Positions 25,460 through 34,942 of a DNA stretch of 64,000 bases are shown here, piece after piece; position 1 is the stretch's first letter; each line of letters starts with the position of its first letter. The translations under genes and the position numbers were made by a program. Under the pieces are notes generated by a model. It was given only the letters and a program-made list of their open reading frames with translations, was not told the origin of the DNA and did no database searches. The DNA lies in assembly GCA_020621985.1 (NCBI GenBank), contig JAHRYS010000002.1:1-64000 (forward strand), read 5' to 3'. The DNA comes from Candidatus Ferrigenium altingense (GTDB lineage: Bacteria > Pseudomonadota > Gammaproteobacteria > Burkholderiales > Gallionellaceae).

Positions 25460-26089
25460 ATGTATCCAACTCTGAAACAAGACATCCGCAAAACCATCCT
25501 CGCGCAGCGCGAGCAGCTACCCGCCGATACACGCGCCGCGCACAGCGCGGCCATCGCCGAACAGCTGCTGCAATTGCCCGAATATCAACAAGCCGGCACC
25601 GTGCTGGGCTATATGAATTTCGGCGCGGAATTCGCCAGCGAACTGTGGATTGCCCGTGTCCTGGCGGACGGCAAGCGGCTGGCCCTGCCCAAGGTGAACC
25701 ACCACACCAACCATCTCGACCTGTATTGGGTGGAAGACCCGGAGAACCAGTTGGCGGCGGGTTTGTGGGGGATACGCGAGCCGGTCGTGGAACGCTGCGA
25801 ACGGCTGGATAACCCAAATGAGGTAGAATTCGCGTTGCTGCCGGGGGTGGCGTTTACCCGCGACGGTGCACGGCTTGGGTATGGCGGCGGATTTTACGAC
25901 AAGCTGCTGGCGCGGCCGGATGTCCGGGATTGGGCGCATCAACCTGCGCTGGTCGCGGCGGCATTTGCCATGCAGGTCGTCGAGCGGCTTCCGCAGGAAG
26001 CGACCGACGTAAAAGTCGAATGGATTATTACCGAACAGGAAACAATCGCTTGTTCTGCACAAGCGAGCACCATTCAGGAATTTCCATAA
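25460..26089 (+). CDS. fau: 5-formyltetrahydrofolate cyclo-ligase
   Basis: Converts 5-formyl-THF to 5,10-methenyl-THF with ATP. 209 residues. KQDIRKTILAQREQL at the N-terminus, GYMNFGAEFASELWIA, and the signature LLPGVAFTRDGARLGYGGGF followed by YDKLL identify the family (also called YgfA/MTHFS). It starts 13 nt after the AlbA-domain gene but probably belongs with the housekeeping genes that follow (aceE begins 26 nt after its stop). Confidence 0.93.
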   Translation: MYPTLKQDIRKTILAQREQLPADTRAAHSAAIAEQLLQLPEYQQAGTVLGYMNFGAEFASELWIARVLADGKRLALPKVNHHTNHLDLYWVEDPENQLAAGLWGIREPVVERCERLDNPNEVEFALLPGVAFTRDGARLGYGGGFYDKLLARPDVRDWAHQPALVAAAFAMQVVERLPQEATDVKVEWIITEQETIACSAQASTIQEFP

Positions 26090-26115
26090 CGTTGCGGCAA
26101 TAAGGAAGCGGAAAG

Positions 26116-28797
26116 ATGGCATCACTACCCGATTACAGCCCGCCCGACCCCGACCCGCAGGAAACGCAGGAGTGGCTGGACGCGCTTGATTCGGTATTGG
26201 CAAACGAAGGCGCGGAACGCGCGCAGTTCCTGCTCGGGCAGCTGATCGACAAGGCACACCGTTCCGCTGCCGATGTGCCGTTCAGCGCGACCACCCCCTA
26301 TTGCAACACCATCCCGCCGGACAAGGAGCAACGCTCCGCCGGCAACCATGAACTGGAACACCACATCCGCGCGCTGACGCGCTGGAACGCGATGGCGCTG
26401 GTGCTGAACGCCAACCGCGAAGCTTCCGGGCTGGGCGGGCACATCGCCAGCTTTGCTTCGGCGGCGACTTTATACGATGTGGGATTCAATCATTTCTTCC
26501 ACGGCAAGACCGATGACCACGGCGGCGACCTGGTGTATTTCCAGGGGCATTCCGCGCCCGGCATGTATGCGCGCGCCTTTCTCGAAGGCAGGCTCGGCGA
26601 GGAGCGGATGTACAAATTCCGCCAGGAAGCCGAAGGCGGCGGCCTGTCGTCCTATCCGCACCCCTGGCTGATGCCGGACTTCTGGCAGTTTTCCACCGTG
26701 TCGATGGGGCTGGGGCCGCTGATGGCGATTTACCAGGCGCGCTTCATGCGCTATCTGGAACATCGCGGCATCGCGCAAACCGCCGGGCGCAAGGTGTGGG
26801 CCTTCCTCGGCGACGGCGAGACCGACGAGCCGGAATCGCTGGGCGCAATTTCGCTCGCGGGGCGCGAGCGCCTCGACAACCTGATCTTCGTCGTGAACTG
26901 CAACCTGCAACGGCTGGACGGCCCGGTGCGCGGCAACGGCAAGATCATCCAGGAACTGGAAGGCGTATTTCGCGGCGCGGGCTGGAACGTCATCAAGGTG
27001 GTATGGGGCAGGCATTGGGATCGCCTGCTCGCCAAGGACAAGAACGGCCTGCTGCAGAAGCGCATGCAGGAAGTGGTGGACGGCGAATACCAGACCTACA
27101 AGGCCAGGGACGGCGCGTATGTGCGCGAGCATTTCTTCGGCAAATATCCGGAATTGCTGGAAATGGTCGCGGACATGTCCGACGATGAACTCTGGCGGCT
27201 GAATCGCGGCGGGCACGACCCGTACAAGGTGTTCGCGGCCTATGCGGAAGCCGTCAAACATACCGGCCAACCGACCGTGATCCTCGCCAAGACGGTGAAG
27301 GGTTACGGCATGGGCGCATCCGGCGAGGCGCAGAACCCGACCCACCAGCAGAAGAAGATGGATGTGGATTCGCTGCGCAAATTCCGCGACCGTTTCAACC
27401 TCCCGCTGACCGACGCGCAGGTGGAAAGCCTGCATTTCTACCGCCCGCCCGAAGACAGCCTGGAGATGAAATATCTCGGCGAGCGCGGCAAGGCGATGGG
27501 CACGGTGCCGGCGCGCAAGCCGGTCGATGAGCCGTTGCAGATACCGGGACTGGATGCGTTCGACGTGCTGCTGAAAGGCACCGAAGACCGCGAGATTTCC
27601 ACCACGATGGCATTCATGCGCCTGCTCGGCATCCTGATCAAGGATGCGCATATCGGCAAGCAGATCGTGCCGATCGTGCCGGACGAGGCGCGCACTTTTG
27701 GCATGGACGGGTTGTTCCGCCAGATCGGCATCTTCTCGCAGGTCGGGCAGCTTTACACGCCGCAGGATGCCGACCAGTTGATGTTCTACAAGGAAGACGA
27801 GCACGGCCAAATTCTGCAGGAAGGCATCACCGAGGCGGGGGCGATGTCCTCGTGGATCGCCGCCGCGACTTCCTACGCGAACCACGGCACGGCGATGATC
27901 CCGTTCTACATCTACTATTCGATGTTCGGCTTCCAGCGCGTCGGCGACCTGGCCTGGGCGGCGGGCGACATGTGCGCGCGCGGCTTCCTGCTCGGCGGCA
28001 CCGCCGGGCGCACCACGCTGAACGGCGAGGGTTTGCAGCATCAGGACGGGCACAGCCACCTGGCGGCGGCGACCATTCCGAATTGTGTGTCCTATGACCC
28101 GGCCTTTGCGTATGAACTGGCGGTCATCATTCAGGACGGCTTGCGCCGTATGTACATCGATCAGGAAAACCGGTTCTATTACGTGACGGTGATGAACGAG
28201 AATTACGCGCACCCCGCCATCCCGAAGGGCGCGGAAGCAGGCATCATCAAGGGTATGTATCTCTTGAGTGAAGGGGGAAGGGAGAAGGGGGAAGGGCAAA
28301 AAACAAGAGTGCAGTTGCTCGGCAGCGGGACGATCCTGCGCGAAGTGATCGCTGCGGCGGAACTGCTGAAAAAGGATTTCGGTGTGGCAGCAGACATCTG
28401 GAGCGTGACCAGCTTCAACGAGCTGCGCCGCGAAGGGCTGGATTGCGAGCGCTGGAACATGCTGCATCCGGAAACCGGGCGCCGCGCGAGTTATGTCGAG
28501 CAATGCTTGGCCGGGCGCAACGGCCCGGTGGTCGCCGCAACCGATTACATCAAAAGCTATGCGGATCAGATACGCCCCTATGTTCCGGGGCGCTACAAGG
28601 TGCTGGGCACGGACGGCTTCGGCCGCTCGGACACGCGCGTGAAGCTGCGCCGCTTCTTCGAGGTGGATCGTTTCTATATTGCGGTTGCCGCATTGAAGGC
28701 GATGGCCGATGAAGGCGCGATCAAGGCCGGCGAAGTCAGCAAAGCGATCAAGTTGTACCAGATCAATCCGGACAAACCGAACCCGGCAACGGTTTAA
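26116..28797 (+). CDS. aceE: Pyruvate dehydrogenase E1 component, homodimeric (AceE)
   Basis: Thiamine-diphosphate-dependent decarboxylation of pyruvate and transfer to E2. 893 residues, typical for the alpha2 form. ThDP motif GDGETDEPESLGAISLAGRE at about 232-251 with the N residue of VVNCNLQRLDGPVRGNGKII; pyrimidine-domain motifs TEAGAMSSWIAAATSYANHG and LGGTAGRTTLNGEGLQHQDG. Start at ATG 26116 with RBS-like GGAAG. Near residue 720 the frame contains GGREKGEGQKTR, encoded by four heptanucleotide units (28270-28297), where relatives have a short variable loop. Followed by aceF. Confidence 0.96.
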   Translation: MASLPDYSPPDPDPQETQEWLDALDSVLANEGAERAQFLLGQLIDKAHRSAADVPFSATTPYCNTIPPDKEQRSAGNHELEHHIRALTRWNAMALVLNANREASGLGGHIASFASAATLYDVGFNHFFHGKTDDHGGDLVYFQGHSAPGMYARAFLEGRLGEERMYKFRQEAEGGGLSSYPHPWLMPDFWQFSTVSMGLGPLMAIYQARFMRYLEHRGIAQTAGRKVWAFLGDGETDEPESLGAISLAGRERLDNLIFVVNCNLQRLDGPVRGNGKIIQELEGVFRGAGWNVIKVVWGRHWDRLLAKDKNGLLQKRMQEVVDGEYQTYKARDGAYVREHFFGKYPELLEMVADMSDDELWRLNRGGHDPYKVFAAYAEAVKHTGQPTVILAKTVKGYGMGASGEAQNPTHQQKKMDVDSLRKFRDRFNLPLTDAQVESLHFYRPPEDSLEMKYLGERGKAMGTVPARKPVDEPLQIPGLDAFDVLLKGTEDREISTTMAFMRLLGILIKDAHIGKQIVPIVPDEARTFGMDGLFRQIGIFSQVGQLYTPQDADQLMFYKEDEHGQILQEGITEAGAMSSWIAAATSYANHGTAMIPFYIYYSMFGFQRVGDLAWAAGDMCARGFLLGGTAGRTTLNGEGLQHQDGHSHLAAATIPNCVSYDPAFAYELAVIIQDGLRRMYIDQENRFYYVTVMNENYAHPAIPKGAEAGIIKGMYLLSEGGREKGEGQKTRVQLLGSGTILREVIAAAELLKKDFGVAADIWSVTSFNELRREGLDCERWNMLHPETGRRASYVEQCLAGRNGPVVAATDYIKSYADQIRPYVPGRYKVLGTDGFGRSDTRVKLRRFFEVDRFYIAVAALKAMADEGAIKAGEVSKAIKLYQINPDKPNPATV
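28270..28297 (+). repeat. Heptanucleotide repeat (GAAGGGN)4 inside aceE
   Basis: Four consecutive 7-bp units GAAGGGG, GAAGGGA, GAAGGGG, GAAGGGC. The total of 28 bp is not a multiple of three, so neighbouring bases keep the frame; loss or gain of one unit would shift it. Confidence 0.8.
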
Positions 28798-28813
28798 GGT
28801 CAGGAACAGATAC

Positions 28814-30106
28814 GTGGCAGAGACCAAACAAATATCCGTACCGGACATCGGCAACTTCAAGGACGTGAACGTCGTCGAGGTGCTGGTCAAGGCCGGCGAT
28901 GCCGTCAAGGCGGAAGACAGCCTGATCACGCTGGAAACCGACAAGGCGACGATGGACGTACCGTCGCCGTCTGCGGGCGTGGTCAAGGAAGTGAAGATCA
29001 AGGCGGGCGACAAGGTGTCGCAGGGCTCGGTGATCCTGCTGCTGGAAAGCGGCGACGCGGCAGGCGCGCCCGTTGCGCAACCCGCTGCCGCAGCGGCGGT
29101 ATCACCTGCGCCTGCTGCGCAAACCCCGAACCCCTCCCGGCCTCCCCTTGTCAGGGGAGGAGGCGCTGCTCCCTCCCTTGACAAGGGGAGGGCTGGGGAG
29201 GGGTTAGCGCACGCCAGCCCCGCGATCCGCCGCTTTGCGCGCGAGCTTGGCGTGGAGGTGGCGCAAGTCAGGGGCAGCGGCGAAAAAGGGCGCGTCACCA
29301 AGGAGGACGTGCAGAACTTCATCAAGGCCGCACTGGCGCAACCGCGCGGCACAGCGGGCGGCATCGGCCTGCGGGTGGCGGAAATGCCGGTGGTGGATTT
29401 CGCCCGGTTCGGCGCCGTCGAAACCAAGCCGCTGTCGCGCATCCAGAAGCTTTCCGGAGCGAACCTGCATCGCAACTGGGTGAGCATCCCGCATGTCACG
29501 CAATTCGAAGAAGCCGACATCACGGAGATGGAAGCCTTCCGCAAACAACTGGGAACGGAATACGCCGCGCAGGGCATCAAGATCACCCCGCTGGCTTTCC
29601 TGCTCAGGGCCGTGGTGGAAGCCTTGCAGCAATTCCCGGACTTCAACGCTTCGCTCGACGCCAGCGGCGAGAATTTGATCCTGAAAAAATACTTCAACAT
29701 CGGCGTGGCGGTGGATACGCCGGATGGGCTGGTGGTGCCGGTGCTGCGCGACGTGAACCAGAAAGGCATCGTGCAATTGGCCAAGGAACTGGCTGAAATA
29801 AGCGGGCGCGCGCGCGAGAAAAAGATCTCCGCCGCCGAGATGCAGGGCGGCGGCTTCACCATCTCCAGCCTGGGCGGCATCGGCGGCACGGCTTTCACGC
29901 CGATCATCAACGCGCCGGAAGTGGCGATTCTGGGCGTGTCCAGGTCGAGCATGAAGCCGGTTTATCGAGACGGCGCATTCGTGCCGCGCCTGATGCTGCC
30001 GCTGTCACTGTCCTACGACCACCGCGTGATCGACGGCGCGTCCGCCGTGCGCTTCACCGTTTATCTGGCGCAAACGCTGGCGGACATCCGCCGCCTGGCC
30101 CTGTAA
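28814..30106 (+). CDS. aceF: Pyruvate dehydrogenase E2, dihydrolipoyllysine acetyltransferase (AceF)
   Basis: 430 residues from the GTG at 28814 (RBS AGGAA 7 nt upstream); the upstream ATG frame overlaps aceE and lacks family similarity. One lipoyl domain at the N-terminus with ETDKATMDVPS (lipoyl lysine about 43), whereas several proteobacterial E2 proteins have two or three. A peripheral-subunit-binding domain follows at about 135-170 (ASPAIRRFARELGVEV). The catalytic domain ends with SYDHRVIDGA, containing the H-x3-DG acetyltransferase motif. The linker after the lipoyl domain contains a palindromic repeat read in frame (29129-29205). No lpd gene follows; nadD starts 3 nt later. Confidence 0.95.
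   Translation: MAETKQISVPDIGNFKDVNVVEVLVKAGDAVKAEDSLITLETDKATMDVPSPSAGVVKEVKIKAGDKVSQGSVILLLESGDAAGAPVAQPAAAAAVSPAPAAQTPNPSRPPLVRGGGAAPSLDKGRAGEGLAHASPAIRRFARELGVEVAQVRGSGEKGRVTKEDVQNFIKAALAQPRGTAGGIGLRVAEMPVVDFARFGAVETKPLSRIQKLSGANLHRNWVSIPHVTQFEEADITEMEAFRKQLGTEYAAQGIKITPLAFLLRAVVEALQQFPDFNASLDASGENLILKKYFNIGVAVDTPDGLVVPVLRDVNQKGIVQLAKELAEISGRAREKKISAAEMQGGGFTISSLGGIGGTAFTPIINAPEVAILGVSRSSMKPVYRDGAFVPRLMLPLSLSYDHRVIDGASAVRFTVYLAQTLADIRRLAL
29129..29205. repeat. 77-bp palindromic repeat in the aceF linker, in frame
   Basis: Left arm begins AACCCCTCCCGGCCTCCCCT, right arm ends AGGGCTGGGGAGGGGTT; the arms pair with few mismatches around GGCGCTG. The reading frame crosses it as PPLVRGGGAAPSLDKGRAG. 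Same family and same reading frame as the repeat in manC at 47251-47326. Confidence 0.85.
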
Positions 30107-30109
30107 CCG

Positions 30110-30769
30110 ATGAATAGCAAACCGGTAGGCATATTGGGCGGCACCTTCGACCCGATTCATTACGGGCATTTAAGGCTTGCCGAAGAAATGCTGGAGCTGG
30201 CGAACCTGCGGCAAATCCGTTTCATTCCCACCGGCATACCGCCGCACCGCGATGCGCCGCAAGTGTCCGCGCAGCACCGCAGCGCGATGGTGCAGCTGGC
30301 AATCGCCGATCAGCCCGCTTTTGTGCTGGATGACCGCGAAGTCAGGCGAGACACGCCGTGCTATACCGTGAACACGCTGCGCGAACTGCGCGCCGAGCTG
30401 GGGGCGGCGCAGCCGCTGTGCCTGTTGATGGGCGGCGATGCGTTCCTGCAACTGCATACCTGGCATGAATGGGAGCAATTGTTTGAATTGGCGCACATCG
30501 TGGTCGGCTATCGCCCCGGCTTCACGCTGGAGGAGCGCATCCACAGCGCGACAGAGGAACTGCAGCAGCACTACCATGCCCGCCTGTGTACGGCTGCTAT
30601 ACTGTCGCAACAGCCCTGCGGGGGAATTGCCGAACTGGCCATCCCCAAGCTGGAAATTTCCGCCACCGATATCCGCCGCCGCGTGGCGGAAAACCGCACC
30701 ATACGCTACCTGTTGCCCAACGCGGTGGCAGACTATATTCATCAACATCACTTATACAAACCATGCTGA
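30110..30769 (+). CDS. nadD: Nicotinate-nucleotide adenylyltransferase (NadD)
   Basis: Makes deamido-NAD from nicotinate mononucleotide and ATP. 219 residues. GILGGTFDPIHYGHLRLAEE contains the H-x-GH nucleotidyl-transfer motif near residue 20; FIPTGIPPHR and the C-terminal ISATDIRRRVAENRTIRYLL motif complete the family signature. It overlaps rsfS by 7 nt, the usual nadD-rsfS-rlmH arrangement. Confidence 0.95.
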   Translation: MNSKPVGILGGTFDPIHYGHLRLAEEMLELANLRQIRFIPTGIPPHRDAPQVSAQHRSAMVQLAIADQPAFVLDDREVRRDTPCYTVNTLRELRAELGAAQPLCLLMGGDAFLQLHTWHEWEQLFELAHIVVGYRPGFTLEERIHSATEELQQHYHARLCTAAILSQQPCGGIAELAIPKLEISATDIRRRVAENRTIRYLLPNAVADYIHQHHLYKPC

Positions 30770-31125
30770 CTACCGAAGAAAAAACCCAAGCCGTCGTCGC
30801 CGCACTCGAAGACATCAAAGCCACCAACATCACGGTGATCGACACCAGCAAACTCAGCCCGTTGTTCGATCGCATGATCATCGCCAGCGCAACCTCCAGA
30901 CGGCAGACCAAGGCGCTCGCCGACAACGTGGCGGTCAAACTCAAGGAGCGCGGCGAAGAAGTGCTTGGCCGCGAGGGGGAAGACAGCGGCGAGTGGATCC
31001 TGGTGGATCTGGGCGAAGTGCTGGTGCATATCATGCAGCCCGCCATCCGCGATTATTACAACCTCGAAGAGCTGTGGAGCAAGGCGCAGGCGGCGCGGCC
31101 CAAGCTGGCTCCAGCGCCAAAATAG
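30763..31125 (+). CDS. rsfS: Ribosomal silencing factor RsfS
   Basis: 120 residues. Binds L14 of the large subunit and blocks subunit joining when nutrients are scarce. Family motifs: DIKATNITVIDTSKLSPLFD, MIIASATSRRQTKALADNV, EGEDSGEWILVDLGEVLVHI and DYYNLEELW. Start at ATG 30763, inside the end of nadD; a longer frame to 30586 only duplicates nadD sequence. Confidence 0.95.
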   Translation: MLTTEEKTQAVVAALEDIKATNITVIDTSKLSPLFDRMIIASATSRRQTKALADNVAVKLKERGEEVLGREGEDSGEWILVDLGEVLVHIMQPAIRDYYNLEELWSKAQAARPKLAPAPK

Positions 31126-31148
31126 GCATGAAACCGGAAAAACCGTTA

Positions 31149-31205
31149 GCCACAGAGAACACAGAAGAAGTGCGGCCCGTAGGTTTTCTCTGTGCGCTCT
31201 GTGGC
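31149..31205. repeat. Imperfect inverted repeat GCCACAGAGAACACAGAA...CTCTGTGGC
   Basis: Lies between rsfS and rlmH. Arms GCCACAGAGAACACAGAA and TTCTCTGTGCGCTCTGTGGC. A relative of this sequence, GCCACAGATAAACACAGATA, stands at 36335-36355. Confidence 0.7.
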
Positions 31206-31227
31206 TCGAATTGGTTTTTTTAGATTC

Positions 31228-31698
31228 ATGAAGCTCCTCATCGTCTCGGTTGGGCACAAGATGCCGGATTGGATCACGGCGGGCTTCAACGAATACGCCA
31301 AACGGATGCCGCGCGAGGCGAGAATCGAGCTGCTGGAAATCAAGCCGGAACCGCGCAGCACCGGCAAGACCACCGCGCAGATCATGGAGGCCGAAGCGCA
31401 GCGCATTCTCGCCGCCTTGCCGCAGAACTGCCTGCGTATCGCGCTGGATGAGCGCGGCTCGCAGCCGACCACCAAGCAGCTTGCCGCACAGATGCAGGAC
31501 TGGATGCGCGAGGGGCGCGATGTGGCGTTCATCATCGGCGGCGCGGACGGCCTGCATGATTCGGTCAAACAGGCCGCGCAGCAACTGCTGGCGTTATCCG
31601 CGCTGACCTTGCCGCACGCGTTCGTGCGCGTGTTGCTTGCCGAGCAGTTGTATCGTGCGCATAGTCTGTTGCACAATCATCCTTATCACAGAGAATAA
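31228..31698 (+). CDS. rlmH: 23S rRNA pseudouridine-1915 N3-methyltransferase (RlmH)
   Basis: 156 residues, SPOUT family. Starts [20 protein letters not shown], then [26 protein letters not shown], the knotted-fold loop [16 protein letters not shown] and the C-terminal [20 protein letters not shown]. Start at ATG 31228; the upstream extension to 31192 reads the repeat. Part of the nadD-rsfS-rlmH-maf-rng series. Confidence 0.95.
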   Translation: MKLLIVSVGHKMPDWITAGFNEYAKRMPREARIELLEIKPEPRSTGKTTAQIMEAEAQRILAALPQNCLRIALDERGSQPTTKQLAAQMQDWMREGRDVAFIIGGADGLHDSVKQAAQQLLALSALTLPHAFVRVLLAEQLYRAHSLLHNHPYHRE

Positions 31699-31719
31699 AC
31701 TATCCAATTCAGGGCTAAC

Positions 31720-32340
31720 ATGGCCATTATCCAACCACGTATCTACCTCTCCTCGCAAAGCCCGCGCCGCCGCGAGTTGCTCAAACAGATCGGCATAAAC
31801 TTTGAATTGCTGCTGTTGCGTTCCGATACGCGTCGCGATGTGGATGTGGATGAAACACCCCATGCCGGCGAGGCACCGGAGGATTACGTGCAGCGGGTTT
31901 GCCGGGCTAAGGCCGAAGCGGGTTACAGCGCGCTGCGGTTGCGCAGTCTGCCGCCGTTCCCGGTGCTGACCGCCGACACCACGGTTACGCTGGATGGCAA
32001 GATTTTCGGCAAGCCGGACAATGCCGGACAAGCCGCCGCGATGCTGCGCCAGCTTTCCGGCTGCGAACACCAGGTGCTCAGCGCGGTGGCCATCGCACTG
32101 GGCGAGCATGTCGAAGTTGCGCTTTCCACTTCCACGGTGCGCTTCGCGACGCTTGATGAAGAGCGTATCCAACGCTACCTGCTTACCCGCGAATATACGG
32201 ACAAAGCCGGCGGCTATGCCATCCAGGGGCATGCCGGTGCATTCGTCGAATACATTTCCGGCAGCTATTCCGGCGTGATGGGGTTGCCGCTGTTCGAGAC
32301 CGTGCAGTTGCTGCGCCATTTTGATTACCCGACGCCATAA
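31720..32340 (+). CDS. maf: Maf-family nucleoside triphosphate pyrophosphatase
   Basis: 206 residues. IYLSSQSPRRRELLKQIGI at the N-terminus is the Maf signature; VLTADTTVTLDGKIFGKP and the YLLTREYTDKAGGYAIQGHA segment follow. Maf proteins hydrolyse dTTP/UTP or modified pyrimidine nucleotides; this one is closer in pattern to the YhdE type (dTTP/UTP). Located between rlmH and rng as in many betaproteobacteria. Confidence 0.92.
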   Translation: MAIIQPRIYLSSQSPRRRELLKQIGINFELLLLRSDTRRDVDVDETPHAGEAPEDYVQRVCRAKAEAGYSALRLRSLPPFPVLTADTTVTLDGKIFGKPDNAGQAAAMLRQLSGCEHQVLSAVAIALGEHVEVALSTSTVRFATLDEERIQRYLLTREYTDKAGGYAIQGHAGAFVEYISGSYSGVMGLPLFETVQLLRHFDYPTP

Positions 32341-32366
32341 GCCCGAAAAAAGCAGTCAGCGGGGCG

Positions 32367-32424
32367 GTAGGTGCGAATTCATTCGCACGAACAATCGGTT
32401 ACATGCGAATGAATTCGCACCTAC
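32367..32424. repeat. Inverted repeat GTAGGTGCGAATTCATTCGC...
   Basis: Perfect 21-bp arms (32367-32387 and 32404-32424) starting GTAGGTGCGAATTCATTCGC, with a 16-nt loop, between maf and rng. Each arm contains a smaller GCGAAT palindrome. Confidence 0.9.
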
Positions 32425-32482
32425 CAATGCCGCCAATACGTCGGAGCAATAATATTTTCGCCAACTTTTTTTCTAGGATGAT

Positions 32483-33937
32483 ATGAGCGAAGAAATCCTG
32501 ATCAACGTCACCCCGCAGGAAACCCGCGTCGCGGTGATGCAACTCGGCGTGGTGCAGGATCTGCACATCGAACGCAGCAGCAGTTGCGGCATCGTCAGCA
32601 ATGTCTATCTCGGCAAGGTCAGCCGCGTATTGCCGGGCATGCAATCCGCCTTTATCGACATCGGCCTGGAACGCTCGGCGTTCCTGCATGTGGCGGACAT
32701 CTGGGAAAACAGCAACAACGGCGATGCCGCCAAACCGATCGAGAAAATCCTGTTCGAGGGCCAGACCCTGCTGGTGCAAGTGATCAAGGAACCCATCGGC
32801 AGCAAAGGCGCGCGGCTGTCCACGCAGCTCAGCATCGCCGGCCGCCTGCTGGTCTATCTGCCGCAGGAAACCCATATCGGCGTGTCGCAACGCATCGAAA
32901 GCACGGCGCAGCGCGATGCCTTGCGCGCCAAGTTGCAGGCCGTGTTGCCGCCGGAGCATCAGGGCGGATACATCATCCGCACTGTCGCGGAAGCGGTGGA
33001 TGACCCGGATTTCCTGGCGGACATCACCTATCTGGATAAACTCTGGAGCAACCTGAAAAGTGCGGCAAAAAACGCCAGCGCGCCGCAATTGCTGTATCAG
33101 GAGCTCAATATCAGCCTGCGGGTATTGCGCGATTTCGTGAGCCGCGATACGACCCGCATCCTGGTGGATTCGCGTAGCACTTACCAAAAAATGCTGGAGT
33201 TCGCGCAGGACTACAACACTGCCGCAACAAGCAGGCTGGAGCACTACCCCGGTGTGCGCCCGCTGTTCGACCTGCACGGGGTGGAAGAGGAGATCGAACG
33301 CGCCTTGTCCAAGCGCGTCGAGCTCAAGTCCGGCGGCTATCTCATCATCGACCAGACCGAGGCGCTGACCACCATCGACGTGAACACCGGCGGCTTTGTC
33401 GGGCTGCGCAATTTCGACGACACCATCTTCAAGACCAATCTCGAAGCCACGCAGGTCATTGCGCGGCAGCTGCGTTTGCGCAATCTGGGCGGCATCATCA
33501 TCTGCGACTTCATCGACATGGATACGCAGGAGCATCGCGACGCGGTGCTGGAAGAATTCAAAAAAGCCCTGTCACGCGACCACACGCGCATCAGCGTGAA
33601 CGGTTTTTCCTCGCTGGGACTGGTGGAAATGACGCGCAAGCGCACCCGCGAGAGCCTGGCGCATATATTGTGCGAACCCTGCCCGACCTGCCAGGGGCGC
33701 GGCGAGGTGAAGACCGCGCAGACCGTGTGCTACGAGATCCTGCGCGAAATCCTCCGCGAGGCGCGCCAATTCAACGCGCGCGAATATCGCATTCTGGCGT
33801 CGCAACAGGTAATCGATCTGTTTCTGGAAGAAGAATCACAGGCTCTGGCCGAGCTTTCCGGCTTCATCGCCAAACCGATCTCCATGCTGGTCGAGTCCCT
33901 TTACAGCCAGGAACAATATGATGTCATCCTGATGTGA
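32483..33937 (+). CDS. rng: Ribonuclease G
   Basis: Endoribonuclease for 16S rRNA 5' maturation and mRNA decay. 484 residues, shorter than RNase E and lacking its C-terminal scaffold. N-terminal S1 domain (GIVSNVYLGKVSRVLPGMQS, AFIDIGLERSAFLHVADI), catalytic DNase-I-like part with LIIDQTEALTTIDVNTGGFV and FIDMDTQEHRD, and the zinc-link CEPCPTCQGRG near residue 397. RNase G motif order is complete. Its downstream intergenic space is occupied by an IS3-family element that starts 39 nt after the stop. Confidence 0.95.
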   Translation: MSEEILINVTPQETRVAVMQLGVVQDLHIERSSSCGIVSNVYLGKVSRVLPGMQSAFIDIGLERSAFLHVADIWENSNNGDAAKPIEKILFEGQTLLVQVIKEPIGSKGARLSTQLSIAGRLLVYLPQETHIGVSQRIESTAQRDALRAKLQAVLPPEHQGGYIIRTVAEAVDDPDFLADITYLDKLWSNLKSAAKNASAPQLLYQELNISLRVLRDFVSRDTTRILVDSRSTYQKMLEFAQDYNTAATSRLEHYPGVRPLFDLHGVEEEIERALSKRVELKSGGYLIIDQTEALTTIDVNTGGFVGLRNFDDTIFKTNLEATQVIARQLRLRNLGGIIICDFIDMDTQEHRDAVLEEFKKALSRDHTRISVNGFSSLGLVEMTRKRTRESLAHILCEPCPTCQGRGEVKTAQTVCYEILREILREARQFNAREYRILASQQVIDLFLEEESQALAELSGFIAKPISMLVESLYSQEQYDVILM

Positions 33938-34015
33938 GGATCATGCGTTGATAAGGCCGGTCTGCTAGACTATGTTTGACCTTGCCCCTGTAATCCGTAT
34001 CTCTTAACACGCTCA

Positions 34016-34942
34016 TTATGCGGCATCCTTCAACTGTGCCGCCAACCAGTTTTTCTCGAACTGCATCGGACTGATATAGCCCAGTGTCGAGTGCAGCCTT
34101 CTGTGGTTGTAGTACGTCAGCCAGTCAATCACCTCGTCCATCGCCTGGCGCCGTGTTTCAAACCGCATGCCGTACAACCGTCCCACCTTCAATGACCCCC
34201 ACAAGCTTTCCGTTGGCGCGTTGTCCCAGCAGTTCCCTTTGCGGCTCATTGAGCTTTGCATGCCGTATTCAACCAGCGTTTGCTGGAATGTGTGGCTGCA
34301 ATACTGACTACCCCGATCCGAGTGGAAGATCAGCCCGGGCTCCGGTCGTCTCCTGAACCATGCCATCCTGAGCGCATCCGTCACCAAGCGGGTCTGCATG
34401 TGGGCTTGCATGCTCCAGCCGACTACCTGACGGCTGTACAGATCAAGGACGATAGCCAGATACAACCAGCCTTCATCGGTCTGGATATAGGTGATGTCGC
34501 TAGTCCATACACAGTCGGGCGTATCAGGCTGGAAGTTGCGATTGAGCAAGTTCGGCGCGATCGGCAGGTTATGCTTGCTGTCGGTGGTAACAACAAATTT
34601 ACGCTTTCCTCGTGCCTTGATGCCGTGTTCCTTCATGAGCCGCCGAACCCGTTCTTTCCAGACACGCACACCACTGGCACGGAGTTCTTGCCAGATTCGC
34701 GGCCAGCCGTATTCGCCTTTGCTGGCGGCATGCGCTGCCTTGATGTGAACCAGCAGGGCTTCATCATTGATGCGCTTGCCAGGCGTCGCGGGGTGTCCAG
34801 AACCTTTGCGACGCTGATACTCAAAGTATCCGCTCGCGCTGACGTTCAGCACTTCGCATTGCAGGGTGATCGGCCAACGATTTTTATGCCGCTCAATCCA
34901 GGCGTACTTCACGCTGACTCCCGCGCAAAGTACGCCGTCGCT
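34016..34942 (-). CDS. IS3-family transposase OrfB (DDE integrase domain)
   Basis: rve-type integrase. HTH_21 segment IKAAHAASKGEYGWPRIWQE, catalytic core with D (VWTSDITYIQTDEGWLYLAI), second D (GLIFHSDRGSQYCSHTFQ) and E (SRKGNCWDNAPTESLWGSLK), then YYNHRRLHSTLGYISPMQ. It lacks its own start near the 5' end; it is probably made as an OrfAB fusion by -1 slippage on the A7G run at 34938-34945. All three catalytic acidic residues are present, so it looks active. Confidence 0.9.
   Translation of the reverse strand, partial: SDGVLCAGVSVKYAWIERHKNRWPITLQCEVLNVSASGYFEYQRRKGSGHPATPGKRINDEALLVHIKAAHAASKGEYGWPRIWQELRASGVRVWKERVRRLMKEHGIKARGKRKFVVTTDSKHNLPIAPNLLNRNFQPDTPDCVWTSDITYIQTDEGWLYLAIVLDLYSRQVVGWSMQAHMQTRLVTDALRMAWFRRRPEPGLIFHSDRGSQYCSHTFQQTLVEYGMQSSMSRKGNCWDNAPTESLWGSLKVGRLYGMRFETRRQAMDEVIDWLTYYNHRRLHSTLGYISPMQFEKNWLAAQLKDAA

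Noticed and set aside
29129-29205. Palindromes inside coding regions read as transcription terminators
   Set aside because: They lack T-tracts and lie within intact genes whose downstream domains are conserved, so termination there is unlikely.
26470-29952. Open minus-strand frame of 1160 codons opposite aceE and aceF
   Set aside because: It is antisense to two certain genes, has no recognisable domain or RBS, and results from codon bias in G+C-rich DNA. The many other long frames opposite real genes (for example 36780-37568, 43257-44168, 48985-50109) are of the same kind.
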